From positions 1 through 64,000 of the forward strand of contig CANTFK010000978.1 in assembly GCA_947646735.1 (NCBI GenBank): a DNA stretch of 64,000 nucleotides, read 5' to 3'. The stretch is from Peronospora farinosa (lineage: Eukaryota; Oomycota; Peronosporomycetes; Peronosporales; Peronosporaceae). Position 1 is the first letter of the stretch; every line of letters begins with the position of its first letter. Positions 43,510 to 54,884 of the stretch are shown in pieces. The notes under the pieces are model-generated. The model had not been told where the DNA came from. It saw only the letters and a program-made list of their open reading frames with translations, and made no database searches. The translations under genes and the position numbers were made by a program.

Positions 43510-46320
43510 ATGGTCCATCCAGCGACGACCGGAACGACGTCCTCGCCACGAGCTCAAGTACATCCTTCTCCATCATCCACGACCTCTCACATTGAAGCCA
43601 AGACACAGACGCATCCTCTCATACCCTCTTTGTCGTCTATTGTTTCCAAGAAGTCTCAAAATGTCACTGACAAGACGACTCTAGATTTCTCCAGTCCATG
43701 CGCAACTTGTACGACGTCTACTGGTGTGAAAACGAGTGGAAACACGTTGATTTCCTGTGTCAAACCAGGTGCCGATGCGTCCGCCATGGACCGAACGCTT
43801 CGAGCGCAGGAGGAGGCGCGTCGGCTGCAATTTGCTCTTGCACAGCAACAGGTTCAGCACTATCAAGTCATGACAAAACAGCTCGAGACAGAGTCAAATA
43901 TGACGAAGAAGCCGTCCATTTCGATGGCAACTAGTACTTCTATTACTAGCTCAAGTACTACAAGTGTCATGGAAGTGACCAAGACGGCAGAGGATCTGCA
44001 GAAGCTCCGACAAGAACTGCTGACGAGACTACAGCAGAATGTACAGCGGCAAGCTGCCATTACGGCGCAGGCGGTACAGAAACGATCAAATGACGAGTGG
44101 CTGCGCAATAAAATGTTGCTGGAGCAGGAACACATGAAGTTACTGCGAGCTCATGAACAGCAGTTGAGCCAGAAACCTAAAGGGAATCATGTGACAAAGG
44201 CCACGTCGATTGCCGACAGTTTGTTGGTACAGCAGCAACAAGTGATTCGACAGCAGCAGATGCTCAGAGATATGCTGCAGAAACAGCAGAAACAACAACA
44301 AACGCAGCTGCAACTACAGATGCAACGGAAGAAGAACGGGGAGACAAATGCTACGGTTACGCAGACGACGCCGACGCCAAAGGTATCAGCCAAGTCTTAT
44401 GTTACGACTACACCAACGTATTACTCGGTGAAGAAGAAGCAGATGAAGAATACACTTGATATGGACTTGGAAGCACTGGCAAGGGTCTGTATTCGGGTGG
44501 CCAACGCAAGAACCGACAGCGAAATGCGTCAAGCTTTGGAGAAAATGACATCGTGGTTGCATCGATGTACGGAGCTTCCGTTGCTACGACTCGCACAGCG
44601 TGACTATCGTGACTCGATTGCTCACCGCCGACCGTTGCTTATTCAACAAGGCCGATGGCCACTAGATCTCCAAGTCAAATCCGAGTATGTCACGCAAAAA
44701 ATCGCACAAATGTTGGGTGCGTTCTTGTTGCGACAAAAGAATAAAGCTGCCCAGCAACAAGCTGCTGTACAAGCTGCTGTACAAGCTGCTGCATCTGCCA
44801 AGTGTGCGGTTGCTACTGCCTTAAGCTCCTCCAATGTTTCAGCTAACGGCCCCATCTCTTTCAGTTCCACCACCGCCACCACTGGTGCTACGTCCACTGC
44901 TCCTGTTGCTACTCTTGCCATCACCACTACTTCTGCTGGTTGTTCGGCCACGGTCGGTAATCGTACTAGTAGCTCCTCGACAACGGTTGTTACTAGTATC
45001 GCTCCCGCTGCTACGTCCACAATTGTCCCAAAGCAGCCAGCAGCGGTAGCGTCAAAATCCGCGACGCCTGTTGCAACGAATTCGTTGCCATCGACAACAA
45101 CGCTAGTCCGACCCGTCAAGATTCCTGTAAAACGTGATATGCTAGCGATTGAGCGCGAGTACGCTGAATTAAAGGTCCAACTCCAAGCCAAGCAGGTCGA
45201 GATCAACCAGAAGGCAAAGGCGAAACGAGATGCTGCAAAATTAGAAGCGGCCAAAGCGATGGGCGTCATCTGTAACCGCGAGACAACAGTTGCGATGCTA
45301 CCAGTGACACATAAGCGCCCATTGCAGGTTGATGTTCCTGCTTTCGCCAAGAAACAGCAACGGACGGATGGGTATGTGCTGCCATCAAGTCCTTCAACCG
45401 CTGTTTACCGACCTTCGACTCCATCTGTTACTCCGATCACTCCTCGAGCCGCGCAGCAATTTTACGATGTAGATTGGACCACGCGAACTAGCACCGAGTC
45501 TGAGGACAAGATGTATTTACCACTCAAGGTCGTGTCCAACATCATGTCCAAGGTCCTTCCCGGTGCGCGTGAAGAGGAAGCTGCGGCTGGTGGAGTAAGC
45601 ACTAAGCGCGAGGAGGAGCAAGGAAAAGGCAGAACGTTATCGCTCGCCATCTCTCCGTCACACAGCTTGCAAAAGCACGAATCTAGTTCGCAAGAGACAG
45701 TCAGTATCAGCGATGAGGCTGTCACCTTTATGCAAGAATGCGTGACGGAGTTTCTTCTGTACATCACAAGCGAGGCGCGCGATCTTTCCGTGATGCAGAA
45801 TCGGAGAACGAAAAAAGGTGTCGGTCTGTCAATCTCTGGCACTGATGTCGTGAAGGGCATGGAGAATCTAGGATTCACGCCGTATGCCCAAGTGTTAGCC
45901 GGATACAATGAGAAGGTCAAGGCCAGCCAAGATGCCGCAGCGCGGAAGAAGATGGAACGGAAGAAACTCATCCAGCAGCAGACAATGCAAAAAGCTGCGG
46001 CGGCTGCCGCTGCAACTATTGCTGCAAATGCTGCCAAGGCAGCGGCAGTAGGCAAGAGTGCTGGTTTGCCACAATCGTATGCACATGCGAATCTGAAGCC
46101 GGCAACTCCGTTGCCACTAGCCAATACTTTGACGATATCGAGACCGAATTCCAGCATGTCCGCAAGAATAGGAATTACACAGGGGATAACACCTGCAAGG
46201 ACAGGGATAGCTGCTGCAAAACCGTCCGTAGCTGTGACAACAACGACAAAGGCGCCTGCAGTGAAGACAATACCAGCAGCACCGAGTCCACATGCTGCAT
46301 CAACAACAAAAAGTCTTTGA
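43510..46320 (+). CDS. NF-YB/HAP3-like histone-fold protein, Gln/Ala-rich
   Basis: A single-exon 936-residue frame. Residues 1-330 are Ser/Thr- and Gln-rich with coiled-coil character. About 315-420 is a more ordered, unrecognised region (ALARVCIRVANARTDSEMR). A CCAAT-binding NF-YB-type histone fold lies at about 668-810: YLPLKVVSNIMSKVLP (helix 1; NF-YB has LPIANxxRIMKxxLP), ISDEAVTFMQECVTEFLLYITSEA (helix 2), then SGTDVVKGMENLGFTPYAQVL. An insert of about 48 residues splits helix 1 from helix 2, and a shorter one follows the RRTKK segment. The C-terminus is Ala/Lys-rich. NF-YB pairs with NF-YC and NF-YA to bind CCAAT boxes. Whether this long form does so is inference. Confidence 0.7.
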   Translation: MVHPATTGTTSSPRAQVHPSPSSTTSHIEAKTQTHPLIPSLSSIVSKKSQNVTDKTTLDFSSPCATCTTSTGVKTSGNTLISCVKPGADASAMDRTLRAQEEARRLQFALAQQQVQHYQVMTKQLETESNMTKKPSISMATSTSITSSSTTSVMEVTKTAEDLQKLRQELLTRLQQNVQRQAAITAQAVQKRSNDEWLRNKMLLEQEHMKLLRAHEQQLSQKPKGNHVTKATSIADSLLVQQQQVIRQQQMLRDMLQKQQKQQQTQLQLQMQRKKNGETNATVTQTTPTPKVSAKSYVTTTPTYYSVKKKQMKNTLDMDLEALARVCIRVANARTDSEMRQALEKMTSWLHRCTELPLLRLAQRDYRDSIAHRRPLLIQQGRWPLDLQVKSEYVTQKIAQMLGAFLLRQKNKAAQQQAAVQAAVQAAASAKCAVATALSSSNVSANGPISFSSTTATTGATSTAPVATLAITTTSAGCSATVGNRTSSSSTTVVTSIAPAATSTIVPKQPAAVASKSATPVATNSLPSTTTLVRPVKIPVKRDMLAIEREYAELKVQLQAKQVEINQKAKAKRDAAKLEAAKAMGVICNRETTVAMLPVTHKRPLQVDVPAFAKKQQRTDGYVLPSSPSTAVYRPSTPSVTPITPRAAQQFYDVDWTTRTSTESEDKMYLPLKVVSNIMSKVLPGAREEEAAAGGVSTKREEEQGKGRTLSLAISPSHSLQKHESSSQETVSISDEAVTFMQECVTEFLLYITSEARDLSVMQNRRTKKGVGLSISGTDVVKGMENLGFTPYAQVLAGYNEKVKASQDAAARKKMERKKLIQQQTMQKAAAAAAATIAANAAKAAAVGKSAGLPQSYAHANLKPATPLPLANTLTISRPNSSMSARIGITQGITPARTGIAAAKPSVAVTTTTKAPAVKTIPAAPSPHAASTTKSL

Positions 46321-46607
46321 GCTATGAGCAACGAAGATTTATTGATTGAATTCTACCTGAGTTTATTCTTGGAGCTCCTTGGGGCTGTAGCTGAGCGTGC
46401 CTGACCTGCCCCTGCTTGTAACCTACCTATCTGTGATCACAATAATGCAACCGTAGACACCATTCGGCCTAGGTACTGATGCACGGACGTACATCGACAA
46501 CGAGAAAGTCGACCAGAAGCACATAGCTTGGGAGTGCCAACTCAGATCGGTAACTCGCTCCATGAGCGAGGTGCGTCTACGAACCGACGGATGATCATCA
46601 ACCGCTA
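46321..46607. other. Convergent intergenic region
   Basis: Short spacer between the plus-strand NF-YB-like gene and the minus-strand large gene. It must hold both 3' ends. No separate feature is seen. Confidence 0.4.
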
Positions 46608-49600
46608 TTACATCTTCTTCGTGTACTGCTGCGAGATTTGCGATCGCATTTCCCAGGACGACGGTGATTTGAAGTATCGCAGCATGTCCTCTTCGGTGGG
46701 CTGCGCCGACGCGGAGGCAGGCAAAGCAGCAGCAGGGGCAAGACTCGCTTCAACAATTGTACGCAGCTGAAGAGTCATCGTGGAGAATACCGAAAAGTAG
46801 ATGGTAATTCGTGTGCGCAGACGCTTCGGCTGGCGCCTACGACGACCATGAGGCTCCTCCTCGGGTTCTACAGGAGAGTCCTCGGCATCATCATCATCCA
46901 ACTCCTCTTCCTCTTCATCATTTTCAACAGCTTCGAGCTCGATATCGTCAGGCCAACGCATAAATTGAACAGCTACGGCACTGCCGTTCGAGTCACCAAT
47001 ACCACGAACACGCCAGGCACGATAGGCCATCAATGAACGCCTACGAGACCATCCAAACGGAAAGTAGTCTTGCGAAAGAACCACCGTTGGTTCTTGCTGA
47101 TTCAACTGCAATAGGAAAACTGCATCAGCAGAAACCAAACTGTTCGGAAGCGATAACGTCATAGTCGTGTCCGTCTCGGTGATGTGGAACACTTTAGTTG
47201 TGTGCGCATGAATGCAACGTGCTAACCACGAAAGCGACGAAGCTGCCGTTGCCGATCGAACAGAGGCAACGCGCTGGCGCTGCTGCAGATGATGCTCGTC
47301 GGCTTCGCCTTGGCGTCTCCACTCACCAGTCAGACCCGTAGCACCTTTAACCGCTGCCTTCCGCAGCGAGGCCGCCACTTCCAGGTCGTGGGGCGAAGGC
47401 ATAGCATCCCGAATCGCGTGATAGTAGTCCGCAAACAACTTCATGTACGGTAGTGGGCGCAATGCGCCTTCCTCCGTATCACCTGCTTGCTGCTGATCAT
47501 CTTCATCCAGCACCACCCACCATGGCTCTTGTAGTAGCCATGGCTCGCAACTCTTCAGCATTCCGTACAAATCCCACTCACCTTCGTCAGCAGACTCAGT
47601 GTCGCCCCACGACTTGTGCATTCGACGCGGTAGACGCAACATCTCGGCCTCTACAGCATCATTTAACAAATTCACAAGCTGTGCGTAAGCAGCTAATGCA
47701 CCACGTCCAGCCTGGGCACACTCGTGCATCTTTTCACGCAAATCTTCCAGCCGTCCAGAATTCACAAGCGATGTACAAACCGTCACAAGGTTTGAGCACA
47801 AATGCAGCAACTTCGGGTTACTCAAAGGAATCTGTACCAGCGTACATTTCTTGCGCTGAGATCTCAAAGCCTCAACCGAAGATGTATTCGGCATTGGTGG
47901 AGTGATCATCTCGAACGAGTGGCGATACACCTTTTGGTTCAAATCCTTCTGCTTCGCTGCAACTTCTTCAAATCGATGAATACGCTTTACGATAGTGAAT
48001 GCTAGCTGCAAAACTCGTGCGCGACGGTAAAGCTCACTGTCCGTAGGAACTGGGGCTACCATTAGAGGTGAATACCCAGGTGATGACACAGGCGATAAAG
48101 TTGGGCGAATCCTCTCGGAGGCCTCAATAGCAGCCGTGATCGCCTTATCTGAGTCTGTGGAGCGGTTGCGCTTGCGGTTCAGGTAACTATCAGCTGTTAA
48201 TCCAGGTGACATCATCATCATTGGGATACCACCTCCTTCAGGAATCATTCCTTGCAAACTGCTCAACCAAGTATCACGCCGCGCGTACAGGTACGGCCTG
48301 GCAGAAGCATACGCATGCTGGTGCAGAGCTGCAGCCGTGAGGTGCGTTGTATTCATAGAAGGGACCCGTGTGCCAGTACAGGAGGCCGCAGAACTCGACG
48401 ATTGCGGAGTTGAGCTCCCCATTGGGGTGCTTGTGTAAGGCGAGCGATTCTCCAGTCGAAGTTGCATCATGCCTGTGATTGGAGTAAGCACGGGAAATGA
48501 CCTCTGGTGCTGGCGCGACATGGTCAGCGGGTTGGGGACGGGCATCGGAAGAGCAGCTAGGGATGATCGTCGGGCGTGAAACGCTCGATTACCTTCTGCT
48601 GCGGAGCTATTCAGAAAGGAGCCAACGCCTGGCAACGATGGTGTTGAAACGCAATTCTCTTGGAGGCCTTCAAAGTACGGTGGATGCGTTGCAGAAAGTG
48701 ATACTCTCTGTGGTGGCTGAAATTGCTGCTGCTGCTGTTGCTGTTGTTGTTGAAGTGTAGAGAACGAGACGGTCGAGTAATAATCCGTCTTGAGCGAAGC
48801 TGATCGAGTCAAACGCTTCCGTTCACGTCGAGCTGGATCCTGCTGTCTCGACATGAAGCCCGTCGGCGGTCGTTGCTGTTGCTGAGATGCAGCATACATA
48901 GCAGTAGCATTGGCTGCAATAGTATTACTTCTCGCTGCGTTTCCCAAGAGTTCATCAACACTCCTCGCACTTTGTGGTTCTGATGGCGACCTTGCTCCAG
49001 ATCCTCTCGCAACGGGCGTCACATTTCGAGGCAATTGCACTCCCATCGCTGCTCCATTTAAATTCGATGTAGTTCCATTGACAAGTGCTGTTTGGTTCAT
49101 GGGCGAGCGAAACGTTTTCCTGGCCTTGCGACTGGACGAAATCCGAAACGCTGGAGATGCCAGCGCAGCAATGCACGTCAAAACATTGTCATTTCCGCTC
49201 GCACTTGTATCAAAGACGTAAACCTTGAACACATGCAAATTCTTGCAGTTTAGTCGTGAGGATTGCCATCCATAATGCCACGATTGTCGATTGCCATTGA
49301 GCAAAAAGCTTTTGCAGTTTGATTCCGTCGAGTCTCCATTCGGTACTACTGTACCTCGAAACCAGCATCCAAAAGGTTGATCCGGCATCTTGACATCATC
49401 AAAAAGCTCCTGACGAAGATATTCTCGGCCAATCATAAGACTATGACGACCGAGACTTCCCGAGTCAATTGCTGGTATAGAAGACGATAGAGTCTTGACC
49501 TGAACTGGTTGTTGCTTGGCTACTTCTTCAAATCTGCCCAATACTAGCGTACAATTTACTAGTGAACACTCCATGACAAGTCCAGAGCCACAGAAACTTT

Positions 49601-50024
49601 TGGGGTTGTGACCACCACAACAATGAGGAAAACAGCGTAGATTCTGCACAAAATAAAGTGGACATTTTTGGTCTTGTTAGTAGTAGACATTGTAAGAAAA
49701 AAATAGTTTACCGTAAAATAAAAAAAAGAGCTAGAATGTCACCTTGTGCCCACTGGCTTTGTTACTTCTGTAAAGTAAGTATACACAGAACCGAATGTAT
49801 ACATTCGTTAGTATCATATCACAACACCCCTCCCCCTCCCCCTTTCAAGCAGAATCAATGAAATGGATTGCCAACCTTAAATACTCGCTACTAAAGAGTT
49901 CTTTATCGCACTGATTATGAGTAAATCGACAGGTACTTTCTTCATCATGGGTCTTGCTTAAGGTAGAATTCGATCCCACTCGTGCCATCCACTCTTGCTG
50001 CTGCTGCTGCTGCTGGGAAGTCAT
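46608..50024 (-). CDS. Large oomycete-type protein of unknown function, spliced, with microexon
   Basis: Exons 50024-49876, 49767-49743 (25 nt) and 49643-46608 join in frame (149 + 25 nt = 58 codons) with GT-AG introns of 108 and 99 nt, giving about 1069 residues. The joined N-terminus is Gln-rich, then Cys/His-rich (STCRFTHNQC; CFPHCCGGHNPKSFCGSG), which suggests metal binding. The Cys pattern runs across both junctions and supports the model. A globular region follows (FGCWFRGTVVPNGDS, WHYGWQSSRLNCKNLHVFKVYVFD), then low-complexity sequence with poly-Gln, then an ordered C-terminal half with acidic and basic tracts. No family recognised. A simpler model would start at Met in exon 3. Confidence 0.65.
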
Positions 50025-51544
50025 GGACTGAGCGGACTGTGAAGTGGCAGGATCGCTTGCGCCCTGTCACGTTGAGAAAACGGGAGTCGTCTTTTTTTTG
50101 TTCCTTCCTGCTCTCTTCTCGCATGTGTTAAGAGACGGGACACAACATGCATCGACAAGACAGAGCATTTAGACGGCAGGACATGTTGGGATACAATATA
50201 TAAGCTACGTTTAACATGGACGTGTGTTCCATGTAGTGTACGTGCAGGATGCCATGTAATGGCTGTTCCTGGTGGTCACAATAGCGACCATATATGTATC
50301 CACGATATGTGTTCCGCCCGGTCGTCTCTTCTGCACACTGGGGGTGGACCTTCTGCTAACTTCCTGCTGGCGCCAGATCAGGGGCTCGTGCAGATCCTGA
50401 ACTGGAGTGCAATACATAATGAAGACTACTTGGGTTTTATATACAATCCGACAATATTCGGGTGTCCTCACTTGTGGCGTTCGCAGAACATGCGCGGTGC
50501 GTTCGCTCCCGCACAGCTAATTTTTGCTCCCGATTTGTCTCCACGTCGCATTTTGCAGAGGGAAAACGCGTCTTCTTTGCATTTGCAGTGATACAAAGCA
50601 CCTTCCTCGCACTCGCGGTGGAAAAAAGCGTCTTCCTTGCATTTGTGGTCGTGCTACAGCCCGGACAGACGTGATCATTATGATGGACTATAATCCGTAG
50701 AGCGTCGTATTCTCGCAAAATGATTCGATTGCAAATCAAACTCTAATGAGGCACTCGTTTTCTCCCATCGGGTCAACTGCTGTGCTTGACCAGGACAACT
50801 TCAACAGGTCACTAGTGAAGCCATTGCGGTTCCCATGGCGCAGCTCGTCGGACGTCAATGTGGCGATGGCCTAATCACTGCAGCGCTCATGTGCGGCTCG
50901 TTTACTCGCTAACGGGTGGCGCTTGTCTTGCAACTGATCAGCATCAGACGTTTCCAGCGCGAACGCAGATGCATCGCTATGCTTCTTCATCGAGACGCAA
51001 ATGAGCAGTTACTGATGCATTGATGCAGTGCTTCTCGGACAGTGGCAGCCTGCGCGCTGCTCTGCAGATGATACAACTCGAGAATTGACGTCAAGTCTTT
51101 CGCGTGCCTTCGACTTGGCGGCAGTACAACGACTGCACCGTTGCCCGAGTATAAAGCTCGTGTTACAAACGTCGATGCAGAGATGCTACGCTCCAGGATC
51201 TCGTCATCAGCACACTTATCCGCATCCAGAAGATTAAACTGAAGCTGACAACGACGATGATGACTGTACAAAAGAGTGGTCAGGAAGACGCAGTGAAGAG
51301 ATGAAGACTTGTCTGAATCGCCCCGTGACCGTGTCTGACGTTCATGCAGATGTATTGCAAGCGAGAAGCACCACCGCGCTCCTCGTACCTCCCGACAACG
51401 CCGCCAAGAAGATTGCAAACGTGAAAAAGCGCATTGTGTGACAAGCAGCTTGCCGCACACCCAATATATTATACAAACTTACCATTGCTTTCTCACTTCT
51501 TTTACCTCGTCCACTCCTTAGCTCATAGACTTTGCAAAATCCGT
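50025..51544. other. Intergenic region with possible gene relic
   Basis: No confident gene. At 50560-50665 a ~30 bp repeat (GCGTCTTC/TTTGCATTTG-like) recurs three times. The plus strand at about 51235-51440 is open and protein-like (VTVSDVHADVLQARSTTALLVPPDN, AAKKIANVKKRIV then stop), and an upstream piece (about 51010-51075) reads DALMQCFSDSGSLRAALQMIQLEN. Stops and frame changes separate them. A 157-codon minus-strand ORF over the same DNA is probably a shadow. This may be a decayed or unresolved spliced gene. Confidence 0.3.
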
Positions 51545-53937
51545 CTAGCGCCTCACGCCAATAAGCTGCTGCTGTGAGGCCTGAAAGAGTTTTCGTTTCG
51601 TCTTTGCAAGCTTGTGCATTTCGCTCGTGTTCTTGCCAAGTACATCCAGCACAAACTGCGAACGGCCTGGATCCAGGCCTGCCACCTTTTCGTTCAATTC
51701 ACGCCTGTGTGTTACCAACTCTTCGCGTTTCAGGGACAATGCAGAAAGCGAAGCTCCACTATTGTTCGAGATGTTGCCTATCGCCGGACTGATGGTCGAT
51801 GCAATTGATGTCTGCTGCGTTTCAAGTGCCTCCTCACGACGACGCACGCGCGCAAAAGCATCCTCGATGCCTCCTAACTCCAGTGTCTGCATGCGAACGA
51901 CCTCCAACAGCGCATACTCCATGCAGTCCGCATCGTTTTTCGCGTTAAGAGAAATGGCACTGAATACATCGGATGCTCGTTCACCAAAGGCTCGCGTCTC
52001 CATGTCGTCATCTTCATCATCCAGACGGGACCTTACGTCCTCAGATGCTGCAAGTCTATGACGGCGGCGCCGTGCATGACCTTGGTCCAGCTTGTTCATG
52101 TCATGCAGCAGTTCACACATGCGGTGCAAGTGGTACGACTGTTGACGCGAAGCTCGTGATAATTGGCTTCCTTTTTGAGCTGCTGATTGATACGATCTTG
52201 CCACGTCGACATATTTACGACGACGCTCGATGCATGCCCGAGTTGCTGCATCTGCTCCTTCAGCCTCCAAAAAACTCCGTGATAACTCCAGATCCGAATC
52301 TTCCAAAGGGCCTGCTGGACCGGTTTTTGAGCTCATGCCAGTAAGAGCCGTGCCAGTTGTGGTGACTAGCTTTGCGGCACCTGAAGTCATGGCCGAAACG
52401 GCACCCCATGCACTCCAACTACTGCTGCGCTTACTCAGTGTTGTTTCGTTCGACGTTGATGGAGGGCTGCTATCTGGAGGTGATGTCTTTCGAGACTCTA
52501 CCTCATCACTGGGTGAATCTTCGTCTAAGGACAACAGATCATCACCGTCCAAACTGCTGTAGTAGATAGAAGTAGCGCGTCGAAGGCTGTCAAGCTCTTC
52601 CGTGGTTGACAGCAAAAAAGCGCGTACTTCTTCCGTCACCGCGAGAAGCGGCAGTCGTAGTACACCACGCAAGAAAGCTTGCAATAGGCGCATGCGTTCA
52701 CCTACAAACTCCTTTTCTTTGTTAAAAAAGAGCTGTTTCCCCGGTACGCAGGGTACCAGCTCGAATGGAAATTGACGTTGCAGTTCACGATGCAGCCACA
52801 CAAAATCGCTGTATCGACGGTAAACCTTCACCGAAGAGCTAGGTTCTTCCACTTGACGGAGACGTGTCCACGTCTTAGCAGCTTGGTATGCGTCAATGGC
52901 TGCTGTGCCCTTTGTCGTGTCACTGGCGATGCAGATCACGGCGTACCTCGTGTATGGAAGCAACCATGAGCCCACTGTCGTCGGTTCACACACCAGCACC
53001 ACCAATTTGCTAGGATCATGTCTTCCGGCGTGCAGCGATAACTGCGCACGGACACAATCTACTTGCTGTTGCAACTGTTCCGCCTTGGAATGCAACTCCT
53101 TTGCCACAGCTGCAGCACTAAAGGCATCAAGTTGCACTCGAGCAAGTTGTGCCGCATCATTCTGCAGTTGACGTTTCAAACTTTCCGTCTCTTCCTGCAA
53201 CGCTTCAGCTTGCTGCGACGCCACCAAAGCACGATGTCTTGCTTCCTCTGCTAATTTCTGTGCTTGCTTCTTCTCTTGTTCATTAATCTCCACTTGTTTT
53301 GCCAAAAACATGGCACGTTGTGAAGCTTGTACACTTTCTCTCTGTGCTGTACGCGCGTGCTCTTCCGCTTCTTTTGCCAACAGTTCCTTCTCTTTTACTT
53401 GAGTAGTCCACGCATCCTTCAGTCTACGTAACTGATTCTGAGTCTGCAACTCCATCTCCTGGCGGGCGCGCACTAGCTCGTAGTTCTTGGGTAGAGCACG
53501 TGCACCCGTTAACCTGTGAAAGCGCGTCACTCGACGACACGTCGGACACTCCATGACTGCCATTTCTCCGTTCTGAGTCCCAGTATAACCCGCACCTGCT
53601 GTTGCCCAGTCATCTAAACAACTCTACAATATCATGTTGAAGTGGTTTCAAGTTAGTATAATAGGTTAGGGAAAGGGGTACAAAGGTAGAACAATTCTAC
53701 CTGACAATAAGTGTGACCGCACGTCAAGAGGCGCGGGATATGACCTTCGTCGCTGTCGTTATCATCGTATGGCTCATTGCAAAGCTCGCACTCGATGCTA
53801 TTATCCACAAATTCACGCCACAGCGCTGCAGCGTGATCGTCTACCTCCATGGGCGTCCCTGTCGATGCGTTGAGCATTTTTCCCAAAAGGTAGAACACAG
53901 TCAGAATCCGGAATGAAATATTTTCTTTCTTTTTCAT
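51545..53937 (-). CDS. RING finger, coiled-coil, PX-domain protein (sorting-nexin-like)
   Basis: Two exons (53937-53701, 53623-51545) with a 77 nt GT-AG intron inside the RING finger give 771 residues. RING: CELC ... CGHTYCQ | SCLDDW ... CPTC (about 50-105). A long coiled coil (about 120-270) follows. A PX phosphoinositide-binding domain lies at about 300-430 (YRRYSDFVWLHRELQRQFP, then FLRGVLRLPLL). The C-terminal helical region (about 520-770) is BAR-like, as in sorting nexins. The combination suggests an endosomal E3 ligase or scaffold (inference). Met21 or Met30 could be the true start. PX and RING motifs look complete. Confidence 0.8.
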
Positions 53938-54087
53938 ACGTTTTTCAAGAGAAATGTACTACTATGATGAAGTCTGATTGAAGGATTGTGAACACCACTC
54001 TGATAAAACTATAGACGGTTCTTATAGAGAGAGATCAAGTACCGCCCAGTCGATTCCAAAGTGGCAAAGGAGCTCCGTCTCATTGTC

Positions 54088-54726
54088 ATGGGTCGAGTAA
54101 GTGCCAAGAGGAAGCTCAAGCAATGCGACCCGTTTTTCAAGGGAAAACGTGACAATGGCAAGAAACAAACGACGTATGACTTGCCACCCACACAGTCCAA
54201 GCGCTCGAAGAAACGTCGTCGTAAGATGTTGAGCGACGATGCCATGGAGCAGTATGTCATGCGCACATCGGCAGTAAATGACGACGAGGCTGCGTCTCAC
54301 TCGAAGAAGAAGCAGAAGATGCAAATTGGATCGATCCGAGAAGGCGAGACAATGCGTGAGTTCAACAAGCGCATTAGTACGGAGGTCAAGCGCGTCATTT
54401 ACGACGCGGCCAAGCAAGGCAGACGCAGTAGTGAGAAGCGCAAGACGTACTTGGCTCTGAAAAAGGAAAAGGGGCGTAACAAGAAGATGACACAGCAGGA
54501 ACGGTACGAGCATGAGTATCAGATCACAGGCAATACGAAGAAGGACTATTTTGAGACCACAGCACCTGTGCACTTTGGTGAGCGCGTCGACGCGCCACCG
54601 ATTATGCCCAAGCTCTCGGGTATCTTTAAGAAGCGTGCAGACCAGCTTGCTCGTGAGAAGGCTAAAGCAGAGAAGAAGAAGACAGTAGCTACTGGAGCTC
54701 GAGGTATGAAACGTGCGAAGAAGTAG
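54088..54726 (+). CDS. CCDC137-like basic nucleolar protein
   Basis: A 212-residue frame from the ATG at 54088; the 9 codons upstream begin with GTG. It is Lys/Arg-rich throughout. A conserved C-terminal block, FGERVDAPPIMPKLSGIF, resembles the CCDC137 family (FGEVVxxPPxL). Several bipartite basic stretches (KRSKKRRRKM, KKKTVATGARGMKRAKK) suggest nuclear or nucleolar location. Human CCDC137 is a chromosome-periphery/nucleolar protein. Role here is inferred. Confidence 0.65.
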   Translation: MGRVSAKRKLKQCDPFFKGKRDNGKKQTTYDLPPTQSKRSKKRRRKMLSDDAMEQYVMRTSAVNDDEAASHSKKKQKMQIGSIREGETMREFNKRISTEVKRVIYDAAKQGRRSSEKRKTYLALKKEKGRNKKMTQQERYEHEYQITGNTKKDYFETTAPVHFGERVDAPPIMPKLSGIFKKRADQLAREKAKAEKKKTVATGARGMKRAKK

Positions 54727-54884
54727 CTACGACGAACAGCATGATACAAAAGAGATGAGTACTTTGCTATTTTTGTTGTAACATGTGAGAAGTTCATATG
54801 CTTCGTACCAAGATCAGATGCTGCATCGGTTGTAATTGCAGCTAGCAGTAAACTGCAAGACTTTGCCACGAACTGTTTTGACTT

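Noticed and set aside
44187..45350. Cys- and Val/Ala-rich minus-strand ORFs over the NF-YB-like gene
   Set aside because: Complement of Gln, Ala and Thr codon runs; no independent support.
51028..51460. 157-codon minus-strand ORF
   Set aside because: The opposite strand looks more protein-like in the same region; no motifs support the minus frame.
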